A stretch of 64,000 nt of DNA from G963674955 sp963674955 (GTDB lineage Bacteria > Desulfobacterota > Desulfovibrionia > Desulfovibrionales > Desulfovibrionaceae). Where the stretch lies: NCBI GenBank assembly GCA_963674955.2, contig CAXXKR010000004.1, positions 1,240,001-1,304,000 on the forward strand, read 5' to 3'. Made by a program: the position numbers and the translations under genes. Under the pieces are notes generated by a model that was not told where the DNA came from, searched no databases, and saw nothing but the letters and a program-made list of their open reading frames with translations. This document shows positions 16,469 to 24,678 of the stretch, piece by piece; the first letter of the stretch is position 1; the number at the start of each line of letters is the position of its first letter.

Positions 16469-17061
16469 ACCACGGTATTCAGGCCGAAAAACTGTAGTCC
16501 GCTTGCCGCGCCGAAGAGCATGTTGCCGCTGGCAATGCTTGAGGCCGACCCCGACGACCACCACGTCTCCATGGCGCTGGCTTGAATCTGCTGCTTGAGC
16601 TGACCGGGGCTGAGTTTGTTCTCGGCGACATTGGAAATGTTGGAATAGCTGACGATCTTGGCGAACTCCTCCCGCCTTTCGGGATTCTGATCGAAATAGT
16701 TGTCTATCTTGGCCTTGTCCGGATGATTCTGGTCCACCGTGACCTTGTCCCCGGCCGCGTCGTAGCTCAAAGTGAATTCGATGTCCGTGTTCACGCCGAT
16801 GGCTTCAAGATCACTTTTCAGCTCGGCCTCAAATTTCTCCTGAAGCGCGTCCCGGTAGTCCATTACGTCCTTGAAGGTCAATTTGCCGCCGCTGCTTGGA
16901 ACCTCGTCCAAAAGGCTCTTCACGGATTGGCTTATCTCCTTCATGGAGGCCAGACCCTGGGACGAACCATAGGCGGACGACCTTTGCCTGATCAGGTCCG
17001 ACAGGCTGCCGCTGGCGTAATTCAGATTCAACAGGGAACTGTTTATCGACTCGGTACTCAT
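16465..17061 (-). CDS. Conserved-looking protein of unknown function
   Basis: A 198-residue hydrophilic protein without a signal peptide or membrane segment. It is Ser/Asn-rich at both ends (start INSSLLNLNYASGSLSDLI; end WSSGSASSIASGNMLFG), with a charged helical middle (FKDVMDYRDALQEKFEAELKSDLE). The Ser-rich start and end are somewhat like flagellar- or secretion-associated axial proteins, but no family was recognised. The start at 17061 has GGAGACG just upstream. It converges on the aminotransferase gene with a 4-bp overlap. Confidence 0.6.
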   Translation of the reverse strand: MSTESINSSLLNLNYASGSLSDLIRQRSSAYGSSQGLASMKEISQSVKSLLDEVPSSGGKLTFKDVMDYRDALQEKFEAELKSDLEAIGVNTDIEFTLSYDAAGDKVTVDQNHPDKAKIDNYFDQNPERREEFAKIVSYSNISNVAENKLSPGQLKQQIQASAMETWWSSGSASSIASGNMLFGAASGLQFFGLNTVV

Positions 17062-17151
17062 TTCACGTCTCCTTGAAATCGGTCACGGCAAGCATTTTTT
17101 TCCGTGTCTTCGAATAATGCATGGCCCATACCAAAAGACGAATCCCGCCCC

Positions 17152-17185
17152 AAAAAAAAGACCCCCCGGCCAAGGCCGAAGGGTC
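17152..17185 (-). terminator. Rho-independent terminator of the RND operon
   Basis: On the minus strand GACCCTTCGGCC pairs with GGCCGGGGGGTC, followed by eight U. It lies 25 bp after the RND pump stop. Confidence 0.85.
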
Positions 17186-17209
17186 ACGCAACTTGCTTCA
17201 ATTGCCGGG

Positions 17210-20200
17210 TCAGGCGGCCCGACCGTCCTCGTCGATCTTGCCCTTTTCCATGCCGATGAAAAACATGAGCAGCGAGGGGATGACGAATATCGTGAATACC
17301 GTGGACAGGGCCAGTCCGCCAAGGACAACGGAGCCAAGGCCGCGGTAAAGCTCTGAGCCGGGACCGGGCGCAACGGCCAGGGGCAGCATGCCCAGAATCG
17401 AGGTGGCGGCCGACATGTATATGGGCCTGAGTCTGGTGCGCGTGGCCTCCAATATCGCCTCCTTGTGCTCCATGCCGTGGTCCCGAATGTTGTTCAGGGA
17501 CTGGTGCACGATGAGAATGGCGTTGTTGACCACCACGCCGATGAGAATAACGAAGCCGAGCATGGTCAGCACGTCCAGGGGCTGGGCCGCGATGAACCAG
17601 TTCTCCAGCTTGAGACCCAGGAACCCTCCGGCGCCGGCCAGGGGCACGGTGAACAGGATGATCAGGGGATATATGAAATTTCCGAACAGGGCGGACATGA
17701 GCAGGTAGGTGATGACCACGGCCAGAATGAAATTGGACTTCAATGCATCCCTGGTGACCGTCAATTTGTCCGCGGCCCCGCTCATGCGAACATCCGCGTC
17801 CTTCAGAAGTCCCATCTTGCCCACGGCCGGAACGATATTGGAGTCTATGATCTCCATGGCCTGCTCCAGGGGCATGGCCTTCGGCGGGGTGACCTGCAGG
17901 GTTATGGTCCTTTGGCGTTCCAGGTGCCTGATCTGATTCACGCCGTAGGTGCGCTGTATCCCGGCCAATGAAGAGACGGGGACAGCCCAGCCCATGGGCG
18001 TCGCCACCAGGGAATCATAAAGTTCCTCGGGAGTGGTCGCGGCTTTGTCCGAGGACTTCAGGACCAGATCGATCTTCTTCTTGCCCTCTTCCTTGAAATC
18101 CCCGATCTTGCGCCCGTCCATGATCACGTCCACAGCCAAGCCCAGATCCTCGGCGGAAAGACCCGCAGCGCGAACCCGGTCGCGGTCGGGCAAAAAACGG
18201 ACTTCCGGATAAAGCAGTTCAAGGGAGGGTATGGGCCTGATCTGCGAACCCGGAATTTCCTTGCCGATCATGCCGAACATTGTTCCGGCCGCAGCAATGA
18301 GCTGTTCCAGATGAGCGCCGCTCACGTCCACGTCGATGGTCCGCCCCTCGCCCAGCCCCTGCTGGAAAATGCCCGCCTGCATGCTTATCCCGAACATGCC
18401 CGGAATGGAATTCATGATCCTTCTGAACTCGGGGATAAGTTCCCCGGCCCTCTGCTCCTGGGTGGAAATGGCCCCGAACAGATTGATGGTGGGAGCGGCC
18501 ACATAGAACATGTTCTTGACTCCCGGAATACCGTTGACTTCCTGCTTGCCTATAAGCGGCTGAACCTGGTCGAAAATGAATTCGCCGTTGGCCAACCGTT
18601 CCTCATAGGAAAGGCCCGGCGGAGGAATGAGTATGTTGATGACCATGTTCCGGTTGCCCTGGGGCAGGTATTCCATCTTTGGGAAAAAGATCAGGACCAT
18701 CAACACTGAAGCCAGGGTCAGACTTCCGACAGTGAGAACCCTGTTGCGTCTGGTCAGCAGGGACCATTCCAGCAGAGTCATGATGAAATCCTGAGCCCTT
18801 GAGCCGAAACGGGTCACGGCCTTCAAAAAACCTTTTCCATTTTCCTTTATCTTTCCGGACTCAAGTATTTTGGACACGGGCTTGAATTCCCTGATTCCGT
18901 TCAGGGCCTTTTCACCCAGCTCGCCGACTCTGCTCTCCGTAGTCCCGCTCTTTCTTCCGGCCCAGGAATAGAACTGCCTGGCCAACATTGGTATGACCGA
19001 AATGGAGACAAACAGGGAAAGAACAATTGCGCAGGTCACGGCAATGGCGATGTCCTTGAACAGCTGCCCTGCTTCTTCCTGGATGAAGGCCACGGGGAGA
19101 AACACCGCTATGGTCGTGAGGGTGGAGGCTATGACCGCGCCCCAGACCTCGCTGGCCCCGTCATAGGCAGCCTCAAACGGCCCTTTGCCCATGTTGCGGT
19201 GCCGGTCGATATTCTCCAGCACCACGATGGCGTTGTCCACGAGCATGCCCACGGCAAAGGAGATGCCGGCCATGCTCACCACGTTCAGAGTTCTGCCCAT
19301 CATGCCGAAAATGATGAAGGAGCCTATGATGGATATGGGAATGGCAATGGCCACGATGATGGTTGAGGATATGCTCTGCAGGAATATGAAGAGAACCGTC
19401 ACGGCCAGCAGGCCGCCGATCATGATATTGTTCTGGACAAGACCGATGGCGCCGTTGATGTATGGCCGCTGGTCGTAGGCCCAATCCAGGAATATGCCCT
19501 GCTCCTTGAGCATTCCGTCGTTAAGTCCCCTGACGACCTCGTCAACCTTGTCCGTCAGATCCAGGACGTTGGCTCCTGGTTCGGGCTTGACCCCCACGGC
19601 GATACCCGGCTCGCCGTTATGCAGCATGGCGGTGGTATTCTTTTCGTAGCCGAACGTGGCCCGGCCCACGTCCCCCAGAGTAACGCGGTAGTCCCCCGTG
19701 GAATTGATGACGATACTCTCAATTTCCTCGGTGGAATGCAGTTCGGCGGGCATGCGTATTCTGTAATCCCGCCTTCCCACGCCGAGATTTCCCGCCGATA
19801 TGTTGACGTTCTCAGCCTTGAGCACGTTAATCAGTTCGGGGATGGTCAGATTGTAGGCCGCCAGCTTCTCCGGGTCCACGATGACGTGCATTTCCTTTTC
19901 AATGCCACCGCCGATAAAAAGGTCGGCCACGCCCTGGACCCGCTCTATATGCTGCCGGACCTCATCCTCGAAAAAGGTGCGGTAGCGTTGGGCCGACATC
20001 TCGTTTCCGGGCAGGGATTTGAGCATCATCCAGATGATGGGCGAGGTGGCCGCGCCGGTGGCGCTGATCACCGGACGGTCCGCGTTGTCCGGGTAGGAAG
20101 GAACCTCGTTCAGCTTGTTGGAAACCCTGAGCAGAGCCTCGTCCACATCTGTGTCAATGGTAAATTTGAGGGTTATCTCCCCCCGGCCGTTATAGCACTG

Positions 20201-20446
20201 GCTCTCCATCTCGATTAGACCGGGAACGCCCTTGAGGGTCTTTTCCTGCTCCTCCACGATGTCCCGCTCGATCTCATAGGGAGTGGCGCCGGTCCAATTC
20301 GTCTGAACGGTTATCTCCGGCTCGGTGACGTTGGGCGTGAGTTGGTAGGGCAAAGATGTCAGGGCCACCATGCCGAAGAGCACGACAAGGATGACGCCGA
20401 CCAGAACAGAAACCGGTTTCCCAATGGAAGCCTTGACCAAATCCAT
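17210..20446 (-). CDS. RND-family inner-membrane efflux transporter (AcrB-like)
   Basis: A 1078-residue RND pump. It begins with a membrane helix (SIGKPVSVLVGVILVVLFGM) and a large periplasmic loop. TM4 carries the proton-relay segment FAVGMLVDNAIVVLEN; the second Asp of the usual DD pair is Asn here. A second six-helix bundle with GVVVNNAILIVHQSLN follows. The length matches the family. Together with the adaptor encoded just upstream (20469-21524) it would form an efflux system for hydrophobic compounds; no outer-membrane TolC gene is present. The MDLVKASI start at 20446 marks the true N-terminus; longer frame extensions run into the adaptor gene. Confidence 0.95.
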   Translation of the reverse strand: MDLVKASIGKPVSVLVGVILVVLFGMVALTSLPYQLTPNVTEPEITVQTNWTGATPYEIERDIVEEQEKTLKGVPGLIEMESQCYNGRGEITLKFTIDTDVDEALLRVSNKLNEVPSYPDNADRPVISATGAATSPIIWMMLKSLPGNEMSAQRYRTFFEDEVRQHIERVQGVADLFIGGGIEKEMHVIVDPEKLAAYNLTIPELINVLKAENVNISAGNLGVGRRDYRIRMPAELHSTEEIESIVINSTGDYRVTLGDVGRATFGYEKNTTAMLHNGEPGIAVGVKPEPGANVLDLTDKVDEVVRGLNDGMLKEQGIFLDWAYDQRPYINGAIGLVQNNIMIGGLLAVTVLFIFLQSISSTIIVAIAIPISIIGSFIIFGMMGRTLNVVSMAGISFAVGMLVDNAIVVLENIDRHRNMGKGPFEAAYDGASEVWGAVIASTLTTIAVFLPVAFIQEEAGQLFKDIAIAVTCAIVLSLFVSISVIPMLARQFYSWAGRKSGTTESRVGELGEKALNGIREFKPVSKILESGKIKENGKGFLKAVTRFGSRAQDFIMTLLEWSLLTRRNRVLTVGSLTLASVLMVLIFFPKMEYLPQGNRNMVINILIPPPGLSYEERLANGEFIFDQVQPLIGKQEVNGIPGVKNMFYVAAPTINLFGAISTQEQRAGELIPEFRRIMNSIPGMFGISMQAGIFQQGLGEGRTIDVDVSGAHLEQLIAAAGTMFGMIGKEIPGSQIRPIPSLELLYPEVRFLPDRDRVRAAGLSAEDLGLAVDVIMDGRKIGDFKEEGKKKIDLVLKSSDKAATTPEELYDSLVATPMGWAVPVSSLAGIQRTYGVNQIRHLERQRTITLQVTPPKAMPLEQAMEIIDSNIVPAVGKMGLLKDADVRMSGAADKLTVTRDALKSNFILAVVITYLLMSALFGNFIYPLIILFTVPLAGAGGFLGLKLENWFIAAQPLDVLTMLGFVILIGVVVNNAILIVHQSLNNIRDHGMEHKEAILEATRTRLRPIYMSAATSILGMLPLAVAPGPGSELYRGLGSVVLGGLALSTVFTIFVIPSLLMFFIGMEKGKIDEDGRAA

Positions 20447-20468
20447 AATCGCCCAGCCTCCGGAATAA

Positions 20469-21524
20469 TCAGTTAGCGGCGGGAGCCACGGGCTGTCCGG
20501 GCTGAAGCCTTTCGTTCCCCTTGACCACCACGTCCATGCCCTCCTTGAGGTCCTTGGACGAGACACCGGCCACAAGGCCCTTGTAGCCCACCACCGTGAC
20601 CGGCATGGGCACGGCCTTGCCCTCAAGCACGGCCCAGACCACCAACGTTCCGCGATTGGAGATCACGGCGTCCCTGGGCAGGACCAGGGTCGTCCCGGCT
20701 GCCCCGGAGGGCAGGGAAACGCGGGCCGCCATTCCTTCGGCCAGACCGGTCACGCCGTTGAGCCTGATCTTGACCGGAAAGGTGCGCGTGGCCACATCGC
20801 CTTTGGGAATCACGGCGTAAACCCGGCCCTTGTATTCGCCGCCCCCGGCCTTGACCGAGACTTCCAGGCCCGGCTTCACGGCGCGCATGGCTGATTCGGG
20901 AGCGTTTATGACCACGTCGAACTCGCCGGCCCTGGACATGGTTATGACCGCCGCGCCCGAGGAAACCCATTCGCCCCTGTCCACATGGCGCTCAAGAATC
21001 ATTCCGTCATACGGGGCGCGGATGGTCTTCAGGCCCTTTTCCGTATTCAACTGGTCCAGGCTGGCCCTTGCGGCGGCCATGGCGGCCTGTGAGGAACGCG
21101 CACCCAGACGTTTCTGGTCGTATTCGCCCTCGGCAACGGACTCGCTCTTGAAAAGGGCCTTGATCCGCGTGTTGTTCAGGCGGGCCAGCTCGAAATCCGA
21201 GGCGGCCTGATTCAGCTTGGCCTTGGCGCCGTTGATCTGGGCATCCAGAATTTCGGAGGAAAGTTCGACCAGCACGTCGCCTTCCTTGACTTCCTGGCCG
21301 TCGCTCACGACAACCGATCCGACCTTGCCCCCGATCTCGGCGGCCACGTCGGATATTTCGGTAAAATTGACAGTGCCTATAAATTCGGACTGGGGAGCCA
21401 CCTCGCCGGAAGAGACCTTGGCCGTGACCACCGGTGCGGGAGGACGACCGTCTTTCTGGGCCAGGGCTTGGGAAGTGGTCAACAACAGAAACGAAAGGGA
21501 CAGAACCAGGAGCCTTTTACTCAT
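20469..21524 (-). CDS. RND efflux periplasmic adaptor (membrane fusion protein)
   Basis: A 351-residue HlyD/AcrA-type adaptor with a signal peptide (SKRLLVLSLSFLLLTTSQALA). It has the barrel-sandwich hybrid half-motif DVAAEIGGKVGSVVVSDGQEVKEGDVLVEL, a coiled-coil hairpin (about residues 90-150), the second half-motif IRAPYDGMILERHVDRGEWVSSG, and a C-terminal beta-barrel. It bridges the inner-membrane pump to an outer-membrane channel. The ATG at 21524 is the preferred start because the signal peptide begins there. It is the first gene of a two-gene minus-strand operon. Confidence 0.93.
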   Translation of the reverse strand: MSKRLLVLSLSFLLLTTSQALAQKDGRPPAPVVTAKVSSGEVAPQSEFIGTVNFTEISDVAAEIGGKVGSVVVSDGQEVKEGDVLVELSSEILDAQINGAKAKLNQAASDFELARLNNTRIKALFKSESVAEGEYDQKRLGARSSQAAMAAARASLDQLNTEKGLKTIRAPYDGMILERHVDRGEWVSSGAAVITMSRAGEFDVVINAPESAMRAVKPGLEVSVKAGGGEYKGRVYAVIPKGDVATRTFPVKIRLNGVTGLAEGMAARVSLPSGAAGTTLVLPRDAVISNRGTLVVWAVLEGKAVPMPVTVVGYKGLVAGVSSKDLKEGMDVVVKGNERLQPGQPVAPAAN

Positions 21525-21668
21525 CGGCTTCACCACCAGACTTAATAAGATAACCTTCACTGAATAAAGAATTATTTACTCCTATCAACAATTAGTCAAT
21601 AAGACAAAATCAAAAACAGCAAAAACAATTCACCGAAAATATTGAGAAATGTTATGATACGGGGCTTG

Positions 21669-21935
21669 TCATTCGCTGGGGCATTGATCGCAATCGGCCA
21701 TTGAACAGGCGATTATCTTGTGGGCCAGCCCCCTGCCCAAGACCACATCGGATCCACGAACCTTTAGGCGGCATGGACCCATGCCGGTGGAAACGACTTC
21801 AAGGACCGCCCCTGGGGTAAGGCCCATTGCGTACAGCCTGCTCTTGGCCCTGGGGCAGCCGTCGAGATCCTCGACTTTGACAAGATCCCCCTTGTGGAAG
21901 CGGCACAATGGTTTCTTCTCTTTATTTTCAGGCAT
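21669..21935 (-). CDS. FeoA-domain protein (divergent copy)
   Basis: An 88-residue SH3-like FeoA-domain protein: FHKGDLVKVEDLDGC, then RLYAMGLTPGAVLEVV and PCRLKVRGSDVVLGRGLAHKI. It differs from its neighbour FeoA at 22138 by an N-terminal Lys-rich start and a Cys-rich tail (CSMADCDQC) that could bind iron or another metal. FeoA proteins modulate the FeoB ferrous-iron channel. The gene is divergent from feoA-feoB, and a palindromic Fur-like site lies just upstream of its start. Its regulation with iron is plausible; its partner is assumed to be FeoB. Confidence 0.88.
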   Translation of the reverse strand: MPENKEKKPLCRFHKGDLVKVEDLDGCPRAKSRLYAMGLTPGAVLEVVSTGMGPCRLKVRGSDVVLGRGLAHKIIACSMADCDQCPSE

Positions 21936-21951
21936 TTTTCAAATCCTTGTC

Positions 21952-21972
21952 TAGTGAGAATGAAAGTCACTA
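21952..21972 (-). promoter_or_regulatory. Candidate Fur-like operator upstream of the divergent feoA
   Basis: The 21-bp imperfect palindrome has TAGTGA and TCACTA arms around an AT-rich core, and one half (TGAGAAT) resembles the Fur half-site. It sits 17 bp upstream of the ATG at 21935. Confidence 0.4.
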
Positions 21973-22074
21973 CTCGGTAATTAAGCACCCGTCAACCAGA
22001 ATGCAAGGCCGGGCTTTTGGCAGTTCGAAACACGTCTTGATACACCCTCTACTCAAAAAAACATCCTAAATAGA

Positions 22075-22097
22075 TTGACATTGATAATCAGAGTCAA
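22075..22097 (+). promoter_or_regulatory. Candidate Fur box upstream of feoA-feoB
   Basis: TTGAC…GTCAA arms surround TTGATAATCA, whose TGATAATCA core matches the Fur consensus element. It is about 40 bp before the feoA start at 22138. Confidence 0.5.
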
Positions 22098-22137
22098 TAC
22101 TTAGTTTCTGCAAGTCAAATTCAACCCGTGAGGCAAC

Positions 22138-22383
22138 ATGACCAAGGAAATTGGACTTAGAAAACTGACAGCCAATCAATCGGCCAGAATAGTTAGAATA
22201 AACGCAAACGGCGACCTTGGCAGACGGATAAGGGAACTTGGATTGATCCCAGGGACCGAATTGATGGTCATCGGCAAGGCCCCGCTGCGCGACCCAGTGG
22301 CCCTCAGGCTGTCCGGCTTCACCATAACCCTCAGAAACAATGAGGCCGACAACATCATAGTCGAACCCTGCGGAGGCGAATAG
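22138..22383 (+). CDS. feoA: Ferrous iron transport protein A
   Basis: An 81-residue cytoplasmic FeoA protein with the SH3-like core: ARIVRINANGDLGRRIRELGLIPGTELMVIG followed by DPVALRLSGFTITLRNNEA. It is thought to bind the cytoplasmic part of FeoB. The stop codon overlaps the GTG start of feoB by one base (TAGTG), which implies tight translational coupling. A Fur-like palindrome lies upstream, so the operon is probably derepressed when iron is scarce. Confidence 0.93.
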   Translation: MTKEIGLRKLTANQSARIVRINANGDLGRRIRELGLIPGTELMVIGKAPLRDPVALRLSGFTITLRNNEADNIIVEPCGGE

Positions 22384-24572
22384 TGGCGGACAAATTGACG
22401 ATAGCACTTGCCGGCAACCCCAATTCCGGCAAGACGACCATGTTCAACGCCCTGACCGGCTCCAGGCAGCATGTCGGCAACTATCCGGGCGTCACGGTTG
22501 AAAAAAAGGAAGGAACTTGCAAACTGGAAGGGAAAGAAATCCACGTCGTTGATCTTCCCGGAACATACTCCATCACGGCCTACACGGCCGAAGAACTGGC
22601 AGCCCGCGACTTTCTGGTCGAGGAAAGACCGGACGCGGTCATCGATGTCCTTGACGCCAACACCCTTGAACGCAGCCTCTATCTGGCCGTTCAATTCCTG
22701 GAAATGGGCGTCCCCCTTGTCCTGGCCCTGAACATGATGGACGAGGTGCGCAAACGCAACATGCACATCGACAGCGAACTGCTCTCCAGTCTGCTGGGAC
22801 TGCCCGTGGTGGAGACCGTGGGCAAGACCGGCGAAGGACGCGACAAACTGATCCGAGAAGCCCAGGCCCATGCCAAAGCCCACAGGGGCCTCTGGAAACC
22901 GTTGAACATATCCTACGGCCAGGACATCGACGAAGCCCTGGCCGAGATGGTGGTTCTAATCGAAGAAAGCGAATTTCTGACCGACAAGTACCCGGCGCGC
23001 TGGCTGGCCCTCAAGTACCTGGAGCACGACGTGCAGATTGTGGCCATGGGGCGCAGGCAGGGCGCTGTTTCGGCGCAACTGGAAGACATAGCCCAAAAAC
23101 TCTCCCTGCACTTCGAACGGACCATGAAGACCGACACCGAGGCCCTGGTCGCCGATTATCGCTACGGGTTCATCGCCTCCCTGATCAAGAAGGGAATAGT
23201 AAAGCGCGACGCCTCCCATGACCGCATCGCCGCCTCCGACAAGGTGGACCGGGTGGTAACCAGCACCTTTTTCGGCCCCCTGCTCATGCTGTTCATCCTC
23301 TACGCCATGTTCCAGGCCACATTCATCCTGGGTGAAGTCCCCATGGGCTGGTTCGAAAACTTTTTCGGCTGGCTGGCCGATTCCGCCGATTCCCTGCTGC
23401 CCGACGGGATGTTCAAATCCATGCTCGTCTCCGGGGTCATCGACGGCGTGGGCGGAGTCATGGGCTTCGTGCCTCTCATCGTCATCATGTTCCTGATGCT
23501 CTCCTTCCTTGAGGATCTCGGTTACATGGCCCGCATGGCCTATATGCTGGACCGCGTGTTCAAGGCCTTCGGCCTGCACGGCAGTTCGGTCATGCCCTTC
23601 ATCATTTCCGGCGGCATACCCGGCGGCTGCGCCGTGCCGGGCGTCATGGCCGCGAGAACCCTGCGCAGCCCCAGGGAAAGACTGGCCACCATTCTCACGG
23701 CCCCGTTCATGGTCTGCGGCGCAAAAGTGCCGGTATTCATTCTGCTGGTGGCGGCCTTTTTTCCGGACTCGGCAGGAAACGCCATGTTCTGGCTGACCCT
23801 GGTTTCCTGGGGCCTGGCCCTGCTCACGGCAAAATTCCTCCGAATCACGGTTCTCCGGGGAGAAGCAACGCCCTTTATCATGGAACTGCCGCCCTACAGA
23901 ATACCCACCCTGCGCGGCGTGCTCATCCACACCTGGGAACGGGCCTGGCAGTATATCAAGAAGGCCGGAACCATCATCCTGGCCATATCCATCCTGCTTT
24001 GGGCGGCCATGACCTTTCCCGGGCTTCCGGAAGAAAAGGCGGCCTCTTTCGAAGCCCAGCGCCAAGCCGCAACAGCCCAGATGCAGGCGGCCAAGGACTC
24101 CGGCGCAACAAAAGACGCCCTGGCGAAGTTCGAGGCTGAAGTCTCGGCGGTGGACGGCCTTGAAGCCGAAGCCGCCTTGCGCAATTCCCTGGCCGGACGG
24201 TTGGGCACTTCACTTGAGGGGATCAGCAGGCTGGCCGGTTTCGACTGGCGCGTGAACATCGCCCTGCTGGGCGGAGTGGCGGCCAAGGAGGTCATTGTCT
24301 CCACACTGGGCACGGCCTACTCACTGGGCGAGGTGGACCCGGAGGAATCCGAACCCCTGTCCCAAAGGATCGCCCAGGACCCGGGCTTCAGCCCGGCCAC
24401 GGCCCTGTCGCTCATGATATTCATCATGCTCTACGCGCCCTGCTTCGTGACCGTGGTGACCATGGCCAAGGAGGCCTCGTGGGGCTGGGCCGGATTCGCC
24501 CTGGTTTTCAACACGGCGCTGGCCTTCGCCCTGGCCGCAGCCACCTACCAGATCGCATCGGGCCTTGCCTGA
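22383..24572 (+). CDS. feoB: Ferrous iron transport protein B (GTPase-permease)
   Basis: A 729-residue FeoB. The N-terminal G domain shows G1 GNPNSGKTT (residues 11-19), a G2 region around NYPGVTVEKKEG, G3 DLPGTYSI, G4 NMMD and a helical GDI spacer. The membrane part has the two Gate motifs: SGGIPGGCAVPGVMAAR and later GGVAAKEVIVSTLG. An Ala/Glu-rich soluble insert of about 60 residues lies between them. It imports Fe(II) across the inner membrane, which suits an anaerobe. Translation starts at a GTG overlapping the feoA stop. A terminator follows at 24607. Confidence 0.96.
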   Translation: MADKLTIALAGNPNSGKTTMFNALTGSRQHVGNYPGVTVEKKEGTCKLEGKEIHVVDLPGTYSITAYTAEELAARDFLVEERPDAVIDVLDANTLERSLYLAVQFLEMGVPLVLALNMMDEVRKRNMHIDSELLSSLLGLPVVETVGKTGEGRDKLIREAQAHAKAHRGLWKPLNISYGQDIDEALAEMVVLIEESEFLTDKYPARWLALKYLEHDVQIVAMGRRQGAVSAQLEDIAQKLSLHFERTMKTDTEALVADYRYGFIASLIKKGIVKRDASHDRIAASDKVDRVVTSTFFGPLLMLFILYAMFQATFILGEVPMGWFENFFGWLADSADSLLPDGMFKSMLVSGVIDGVGGVMGFVPLIVIMFLMLSFLEDLGYMARMAYMLDRVFKAFGLHGSSVMPFIISGGIPGGCAVPGVMAARTLRSPRERLATILTAPFMVCGAKVPVFILLVAAFFPDSAGNAMFWLTLVSWGLALLTAKFLRITVLRGEATPFIMELPPYRIPTLRGVLIHTWERAWQYIKKAGTIILAISILLWAAMTFPGLPEEKAASFEAQRQAATAQMQAAKDSGATKDALAKFEAEVSAVDGLEAEAALRNSLAGRLGTSLEGISRLAGFDWRVNIALLGGVAAKEVIVSTLGTAYSLGEVDPEESEPLSQRIAQDPGFSPATALSLMIFIMLYAPCFVTVVTMAKEASWGWAGFALVFNTALAFALAAATYQIASGLA

Positions 24573-24606
24573 CGACCTCTCTGACCAATCATCCATAAAT
24601 GCCTTG

Positions 24607-24633
24607 GCGGCCCCTGCGGGGGCCGTTTTTTTT
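24607..24633 (+). terminator. Rho-independent terminator after feoB
   Basis: CGGCCCC-TGC-GGGGGCCG stem followed by eight T, 35 bp after the feoB stop. Confidence 0.9.
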
Positions 24634-24678
24634 GGACCCCGGCTTGCATTGCATCCTGTGAAAGACTAGACTTTTTGC

